Positions 52,901 through 61,900 of a stretch of 64,000 nucleotides of DNA are shown here, one piece after another; position 1 is the first letter of the stretch, and the number at the start of each line of letters is the position of its first letter. This DNA is from Mariniblastus fucicola. Its GTDB lineage: Bacteria; Planctomycetota; Planctomycetia; Pirellulales; Pirellulaceae. The notes beneath the pieces were generated by a model. The model saw nothing but the letters and a program-made list of their open reading frames with translations, was not told the DNA's origin and made no database searches. Location of the stretch: contig NZ_CP042912.1 in the NCBI RefSeq assembly GCF_008087665.1, forward strand, positions 2,852,001-2,916,000, given 5' to 3'. Both the position numbers and the translations under genes were made by a program.

Positions 52901-55900
52901 TTCTGACTTTGGACAGCCGCCAAGTCTGACTTTGGCCGCATGGATCAACGTCGACGCAGGTGCCACCGACGCCGAAATTATCAGTCTTGGAAACAATGTT
53001 GGCATTCGAGCCGAGAATCAGCTTGACTCGACAGGACTGACGTTGTTCTACAGCAACGGCACGGATTTCTCTTCCGTCACGACTGAGGAAGCAATTGCTG
53101 GAACAGGATGGCGCCATGTCGCCGTGACCTTTGATGACGCAACGGATACCCAACAGATATATCTGGACGGCGCACTCGTCGCGAGCGGAAATGATGCCAG
53201 TTCGATCGCCTATGACCAGGGTTCCACAACCGTTATCGGCGGACACGGTGACGACAGTTCAGCTTACGATTTCGCGGGCCAGATCGACGACGCTCGCATC
53301 TATTCGCGGGCTCTTGCGGCAGAAGAGATTGCAGCCCTTGCCACTGATCAGACCGAGGCCTCGGACAGTGTCGCCATCACCATTGATCCGGTCAACGATG
53401 CTCCGACATTTTCTGTTCCGGGAAAACTCGCGGCCGATTGGTCCAGTGGCGATGACGCAGTTTACGATTCGATTCTGGACGCGTCCGGTCGCACCGTAGT
53501 GGTCGGCGAAAGCGACGGAGATTTTGTCGTTGCCCGGTACAACTCCGATGGCTCCCTCGACAACACGTTCGGGACAAACGGACTGGCGACCTATGATGAA
53601 AATTTGAATGATCGCTTTACGTCAGTTGCACTGCAGAGTGACGGAAAGATCCTTGCTGCCGGCTATGAGGATGATGGTGGCAGCCAGAGTGGTTTTGCGT
53701 TGCGGTTCAACACAGATGGTTCGCTTGACACAACGTTTGGTTCCAGTGGAGTCATCTCAGGGCTTGGAAGCTTTGAGCATATCACTGGCGTTGACGAACG
53801 CTATGATGGTCGCGTGGTGCTGGTCGGAGGAGACTCATCTGGCAACCTGAGGGTCTCTGTTCATGCAACGGGTGGTTCACAAACGCAGGGGCAAACGATC
53901 TCCTCGGCGCTCGCCCCGGTCGACTTTCAGCTTTTGTCCGATGGGAAAATCGTGACTCTGAGCCAGAATTCCGGCGGCCATTTTGAGATCACCCGCCTTA
54001 ACGGCGACCTGTCGCTGGATACAACCTTCGATGGCGATGGAATCCGCACGGTTAACTTTGGCGGCGGTGATACCCCGTATTCGATCGCCTTGCAAACCGA
54101 CGGATCGTACGTCCTTGCAGGAGCCAGTGGCAGTGACTCCTTGGTGATGCGGATTGACTCAACGGGTCAACTGGACAACACATTTGGCACCGGTGGTCGC
54201 CTGGTGGGCGTTGGAGAAGCAGACGAAGTTCTCGATGTCCAGATCGCCTCGGACGGCAAAATTGTGCTCAGCACGAAAGACGATGCCGGGTACGCGATCG
54301 TTCGTCTGAACACAGATGGTACTTTAGACACGACCTTCGATGGCGACGGTGTCTTTCGCGCAGATCCTACTGGCGACGACGATCTGGCTCATTCGATCAG
54401 CCTTGCTACGGATGGAAGCATTGTTGTTGCAGGAACTTCCGGCACTACATCTACTGATGTCTTTTTGTCAAAGCTGGATTCCGATGGAGCGACCAACAGT
54501 ATATTCGGTGCGTCGTCACTCGATGAAAGCCCAACGTTCACTGAAGGCGGTTCAGTCGTCGTGCTCGATTCGGACGTGTCGATATTTGACACCGAACTTT
54601 CGGGAATCGATGACTTTGGAGGAGCCACACTAACGCTCCAGCGTGTTGGCGGAGTGGATCCCGATGACGGCTTCAACCGTACTGGCGACCTGTTTTTTAC
54701 AGGAAGCACATTTGAAGTCTCCGGCGCTCAGCGAGGAACGTATACGTACACTCCCGGTCGACTTGTCCTGACGTTCGACGCAGGAGTCACCAACGCGGAA
54801 GTCAACGAAGTCATGGGGCTGATTGGCTATCGCAACTTCAGCGATGCGCCTCCTTCGAGCGTTGATATCGAATGGAGTTTCAGCGATGGAAACGACGGCG
54901 CAACGCAGGGAGACGGTTCTGCACTCACCGTGGTTGGAACGACGACAGTTAACTTAATCGCGGTGAATGACGCCCCCACGATTGACCTCGACGGCGACGA
55001 TAGTACTGCAGTTGGCATTGGCTTCGCCGCAACATTCGATGGAGTTTCGCCTGTCAGGATTTCGGATTCCGATGCGATTTTGACCGATGTGGATGGAGTT
55101 ATCCAGCAAATGGAAGTCAGGATCGCCAACATCGCCGACGGCGTTGACGAAGTTCTTTCCTACAGTTCAGGTGGAACGATTGGCTCGTCCTACACGCCCA
55201 GCACTGGCGTCATTCGTTTTTTCAACGGAGGCAGCGCGACCAATGCTGACTTCCTCAACGCCCTGAACACGGTGACGTACGAAAACGTTGCAGCCACGCC
55301 CAATACCACCCAACGCATCATTGAAGTTGTTGCCACCGATGGGACCGGATACAGCCTGGTCGCGACCAGTTTGATTGACTTTGCCGATGCGGCGACACCT
55401 TCAATCGACCTCAACGGTGCCGCAGCCGGACTCAACAGCAACGTGACCTTCAACGAAGATGGCGGGTTCTTGCAAGTTGCTCCCGATGCTGTGGTGACTG
55501 ACTTTGGTGAGAGCGACGTTACACAACTGGTAATTGAGATTTCCGGATTCGGTACCGACGGCGCGAGCGAGCGAATCTCCAATGGTTCTGGAAGTTTTCC
55601 ATGGGGAACTACGTTAATCGGCAGCGATACATTCGGCGGTACAACCTTCCGGGTCGACTACGATGGTGACACCACGATCACAATTACGAACTCCGCAGGA
55701 GCCACGGTTCCGATGCCGGAAGCGGATTTGCAGCTGCTGGTACGCTCCGTTAACTATCAAAACACCAGTCAGGATCCGACTGCCGTCAATCGCGAGTTTG
55801 CTTTCACAGCCACCGACTCAACTGGCAAAACCTCGGCAGTGGCCATAGCTTCGGTCGCAGTTGTCCCGGCCAACGACGCGCCAGTGCTTTCCAATGCAGT

Positions 55901-58900
55901 CGTGCCCGCCTTCACTTCGATCACCGAAGACGATATTGATAACGCTGGCGAAACAGTCCGTGACGTTCTCGCTACGGCCGGCGACCCGATCACGGATGCC
56001 GACGGTGATCCCGAGGGAATCGCAATCTTCGTGAGCGACGAAAATTCTGGAACCTGGGAGTACTCTCTGGACGGTGGTTCGAACTGGAGTCAAGTCGGAA
56101 CAGTAAACGCCACAAGCGTTTTACTTCTGCGCGATACGGACATGCTGCGACTGAATCCTGACGGCAATTCGGGAGGATTCTCAAATATCGGATTCCGCGC
56201 GTGGGACCAAACATCTGGCGCCGCAGGGGACAGGGTCAATCCGGGTTCGTTGGGAGGCACCACCGCATTCAGCAACGATACTCTTTCGGCAGTGATCTCT
56301 GTAGCAAACGTCGACGACGCCCCCGAAATTGATCTCAACGGTGCCGGCGCGGGATTGGATCACGCGCTGAACTACTCCGAGAATGATGCAGCCACCTTTG
56401 TCGCGCCCAACGTGACGGTAAATGATTCTGGCGAAGGCGATATCGTTTCGATCAACCTGGACGCAATCGGATTCCAGGTGACAGCCGCATCCGAACTTCT
56501 GATCTTCGGCGGAGAATCGGTCACCGGTGGAGTGGCGGCGGTAGGAACCGTTACGGTTGGTGGAACGACGTTTGTCTACAATTACGATGGCGGCGACGCA
56601 CTGAGTTTCGCGAACGATGCCGGTGCGGGAATTCCGATCCCACAAGCGGATGTTCAACTGCTTTTACGTTCGCTTCAGTATCAGAATCTTGGCGATGATA
56701 CCGTAGCCGCGGATATTGAATTCGAATTCAGTGTTGCCGATAGTGGAGGCCAATCGTCTGCGTATGCGGTTTCAGTGTTGACCATTGACCCCGTCAATGA
56801 CGCACCGGTGTTGGATGTGGCGGGCGATTCTCAGCTGACCGGTATTCTGCAAAACGACACGGATCCTTCTGGCGATTTGGTTTCGGCGATCATAGCCAGT
56901 GCAGGTGGCGATCCGATCACTGACGTCGACGCCGGCCCGGTCGAGGGCGTCGCAGTCACCTCAGTCGACAACGCGAACGGAACCTGGGAATATTCCATTG
57001 ACGGAGGCACGAACTGGACGGCGTTTGTGGCAGTATCGGACAGTTCAGCCACGGTTCTGGGGGAATCAGCAAACGACTTGATCCGCTTTGTGCCTGACGC
57101 AGGTTACAGCGGCAGTTCGATGTTTACGTATCGCGCTTGGGACACCACAGATGGGAATTTTTCAGGTGCATCGGGAGTCGACGCATCCTCCAACGGTGGT
57201 GACACTGCTTTCAGCACTGCTACGGAAACTGCGAGCATCGACATCGACCCTGGCGTTGTCAAGTTGATACTTTCCACGACAGATGATGTCGGTCCGGCCT
57301 ACATGAACCCACAAAGCGATGTTGCAGGTTTGCCTTCCTGGTCGGACGGTTCCGTAATTAGCATGCGGGATACCGGGAGTCTGAGCTTCGGTGAAAACGA
57401 TACGGACGGCGTCTTCAATCTCATCAATAATTTCGACACTTTCGCGGCGGACTCGGATGTTGATCTGACCGCTTTGCACTTCGTGACCAACGACGCCACG
57501 ATTAACGGCGCCGGAGTTTTCGGCGGAAGCATCGACTTGCTGGCTGGCGACATTCTGTTCGTGACCAACGCAGCAGAATCGTTCAGCAACACTGCGACAG
57601 GAGCTCCGGTTGGGTGGTCCAACAACATCGCCTCCAATGCGGGAGATATCTATGTTTTCCGAGCCGAAGTTTCTGAAGACTACAGCAGCGGATACTTCCG
57701 TCAGGTGATGGTCGCTCCCGGTTCGCCTGTCCAGGCAATCACTTTGGTCGAGAACGCAACGCTGATCGGTGACACGTTTGTTGCCGCCGGAGATTTCCTG
57801 TTTAGTGATTCGTTGAGTGCCAACGACGTTTTCTGGTACGACATCAGCAACGACACCTCGCATTTGTTGGTCGAGGGTTCTGACGTCAACATTGAGGGAC
57901 CTATCACTGGCCTGGAACTGATTGAGTCAGGTACAGTCGTCGGCGGTGAGACTTTGAATTCCGGCTCAATCCTTGTTACGCTCCAAACCAACGACGCTGC
58001 AATTGGTAGCAACTCAGTTTCGGTGCAACAGAACGATATCGCCAGCCTTGAGTTTACCGCGACGACATATGGCGGAGGCACTGCGGCCGCCAACGCAGCA
58101 GTTTTCTTCGACGGCGATGGCAACGCGAACTTTGACGACACCTCGGAGAACGTGGATGCATTTAGTCTGATTGTGACCAACTCCGGTGGTAACGTTCCGC
58201 CTGCAATGGCGAACTCAGGCACGCCGGTCGACTTTACCGAAGGATCCTCGCCGGTCATTATCGACTCGACAATCACAGTGTTTGATGGAGACTCGTCAGA
58301 TTTCGCGACTGGAGTCATTGAAGTTTCCTTCAGTTCTGGTGGTGCCGACGGCGATCGAATATCAATCTTTAACGGAGGCGTCGGCGCGGGCCAAATCGGA
58401 CTCAGCGGCAGCGACGTTACCTATGAAGGCGTGGTCATCGGTTCGTTCTCTGGTGGATTGAGCGAGACAGATTCTCTCATCATCAGCCTGAACGCAAATG
58501 CGGACGCCGTGGCTACTCAGGCATTGCTACAGAACCTGACTTACCACAACATCTCCACGACTCCAGCGACGACCGTTCGAACTGTTGACTTTGTATTGAC
58601 CGATGGCGATGGCGGGATCAGCAACATTATCTCGAAGGACGTCACCATCACAACTGTTGATGCCGCGCCACCGATCGCGGTTGATGACGCATCGGGGGTG
58701 GTGCTGGACGGAATCGATGACTATGTCGAAATCGCTGACAGCCCGGAACTGACGATGACGAACACGATGACGATGGAGGCGTGGATCAAGTCCGAAGCTT
58801 CCACCAATGTCAATCGAATGATTATCAACAAAGAGGGGGAATACGAAGTCGCCATCCTTGCTGACAATCGAATCTATTGGGGGTTTGCCAATACCGATCC

Positions 58901-61900
58901 TGGCTGGTCCTGGCATGATACCGGCTATACAGTGACCAACGGAGAGTGGACGCACGTCGCGGTCAGCTATGACAACGGGACGGTCACTACCTACATCAAC
59001 GGAAATGTCGTCGAAGTCTACTATGGGTCAGGCGTGATTGGAGACGCCCATGCCACGCTGGATTCGTTGCGTATCGGCGGTCGCGAAAATAATGAAGCAG
59101 ACAAGTTCTTCAACGGCGTGATTGATGATGTTCGTATCTGGAATGACGTCCGTACCGAAGCTGAGATTCTCGCCAACTACGATACGAAATTGACAGGTAG
59201 CGAAACTGGCCTGGCGGGATACTGGTCATTGGGTGACGGAACAGGTTCCGGGATTGCCGACCTTTCGAGCAACGGCAACGATGGAACGTTGATCGATGGC
59301 GGTGCAGGGACCGCGCCGACTCGACTGGGCTATGTGACGGATCAAAACAATCTTCTCAACGTCGATATTGCAGCAGGCGTGCTTGTCAACGACTACGACG
59401 CGGACGGCGATTCGCTCATCGTTACCCATGTCAATGGAGACCCCGCAAACGTTGGTTCGACTTTTGCGTTGCCAGCGGGAGCCCGCTTAACGCTCAACGC
59501 GACAGGCGATTTCGTTTATGATCCGAGCGGTATCTATGAGAATCTCGCGGCCGGAGAATTCGCGACCGACACGTTCACGTACGAGGTCAACGATGGCAAT
59601 GGAGGCAGCGATACGGCGACGGTCACCGTAACGATCAATGGACTCAATGATGCACCATTGCTCGACAATTCGGGAACCATGTCGCTGACAGATATCGACG
59701 AAGATGCTGCGAATCCGGCCGGAGATTCGGTCAATAGCATCATCGCAAGCGCGGGCGGCAACCCAATTGACGACATCGACGACGGAGCTTTCGAAGGCAT
59801 CGCTCTGACTTCTTTCGACAACACGAACGGGGTGTGGCAGTACAAAGTCCTTGGCGGTGACGCATGGTCAAATACTCCATCGCTGGGGGTGGGTGAGGCT
59901 TTGCTTTTAAGCCCAGTCTCGATGTTGCGTTTCGTTCCCGATGCCAATTTTTCGGGTAGCTCAGGCGATATCGTTTTTCATGCCTGGGATCGAAGCGGAG
60001 CGGACGTTGCCGGCGACGTTGTAGGTGTTGGGGGTGGCGGCGGATCATCCGCATTCAGCACTGAAACTCAAACGGCATCCCTGAACGTAAACTCAGTCAA
60101 CGACGCGCCCGAGTTTGTTGGGACGACCAGTGTTGCCACTCCATTCATCAACGAGATCCACTACGACGACATTGGTGACGACGACGGAGAAGCCATCGAA
60201 ATTGCCGCGCCAGCGGGCACGAACCTGGCTGGATGGACATTGGTGCGATACAACGGTGTCAGTTCGACAGTCTACGCGACCGATAGTCTTTCTGGCATTG
60301 TCGCGGATCAAGGCAACGGCTTCGGCACCTTCGTCGTCAACTATCCGCTCAATGGACTTCAAAACGGTAGCCCGGACGGCGTCGCCCTCGTCGATGACAT
60401 GGGCAACGTTGTTCAGTTCCTCAGTTGGGAAGGCCAGTTCACGGCCAACAATGGCGCCGCGGCGGGGATGACATCCGTTGATATCGGAGTTGCTGAAAGC
60501 GACTTAACGACGTCAGAAGGAACGTCGATGCAGTTGACCGACGGCGGTTGGGTGACTGAAGCCAACAGCACCTTCGGCGCTAAGAACAGCGGGCAGGATT
60601 TCGCTTTGCTCAACAGCGATTATGCTTTGCAAACCGTCGCTGAGGAAGCCAGTCTGGTCTTTAGCACTGCCAATGGGAATGCGATCACGATTGCGGACAA
60701 CGATGCCAACGGTGCGGAGCTGTCGATGAGCCTGCAGGTCGCCAACGGAACGATCACACTGGGCTCAACCTCAGGGCTGAACAGTCTGATTGGCAACGGT
60801 TCCGCAAACATCACCTTCACTGGCACACTCACTGACATCAACACAGCGCTCGAGGGACTGGTTTACGTTGGTGACGTAAATTTCGATGGAACGGACCAAC
60901 TTACGTTCACCGTCGATGACCAGGGCAACACCGGTAGCGGAGGCAACCTGACGGATGTTGCGAACGTGGCGGTCGACGTGACTCCCGTCAATGATGCACC
61001 CACCATCGATCTCGATTTGGACGATAGTAGCGGCACGACAGGAACGGGTTTTGATACAAGTTTCGATGCTGGTGGAATTCCGGTTCCGTTGACCAATGGA
61101 GCATCCCTCGACGATATCGATAGCACACTTCAATCGTTGACCGTCCAAATTGTGAACATGCAGGACGGTAGCCTTGAGCGTTTGAGCTATACAAATTCTG
61201 GCGGTCTCAACGTGTCTTATATGGTCGCGTCCGGAACGCTGGTCTTTTCCAACGGCGGCTCGGCAACCAATGCAGATTTCCAGTCGGTGCTTAATTCGAT
61301 CGCGTACGAAAACCAGTCTGCGACTCCAGATTCGACCACGCGGATCGTTAATTTTACGGCTAACGATGGCACGGACGACAGCTTGATCGCGACGGCCAAT
61401 GTGGCAATCACCGGCGATGCGGCTCCCCCAACTCAGACGGTCAACACAGGGGCTACGCTGTTCGAAGGCAACACTTACATGTTCGCTTCAACAGAGTTGC
61501 AGTTTGCCGACGACCAGCAGAACGCAGGCTCAGTCACCTACACCGTATCCGCCCCGCCAAGCCATGGTAGTTTGCAGCTTTTCGGAATCACCGTTTCCAG
61601 CTTTACACAAGCCGACATCGACGCGGGAAATATCACTTACGTTCACAACGGTAGCGAAACAAGTTCGGATAGTTTCACTTTCGTAGTCGATGATGGTCAA
61701 GGCAACGCGTCAAGCACTCAGACGTTTGACTTCACAATATCTCCCGTCAATGACTTGCCGATTTTCGGGAATTTGGACGGCACACCGACTTACATCGAAG
61801 GCGGTTCGCCAGTTGTTCTCGATGGCGATGCAACGGTATTCGACGAAGAGCTTGGCAATACTTTCGGTGACGTCTACGACGGAGCCACCTTAACGCTTGT

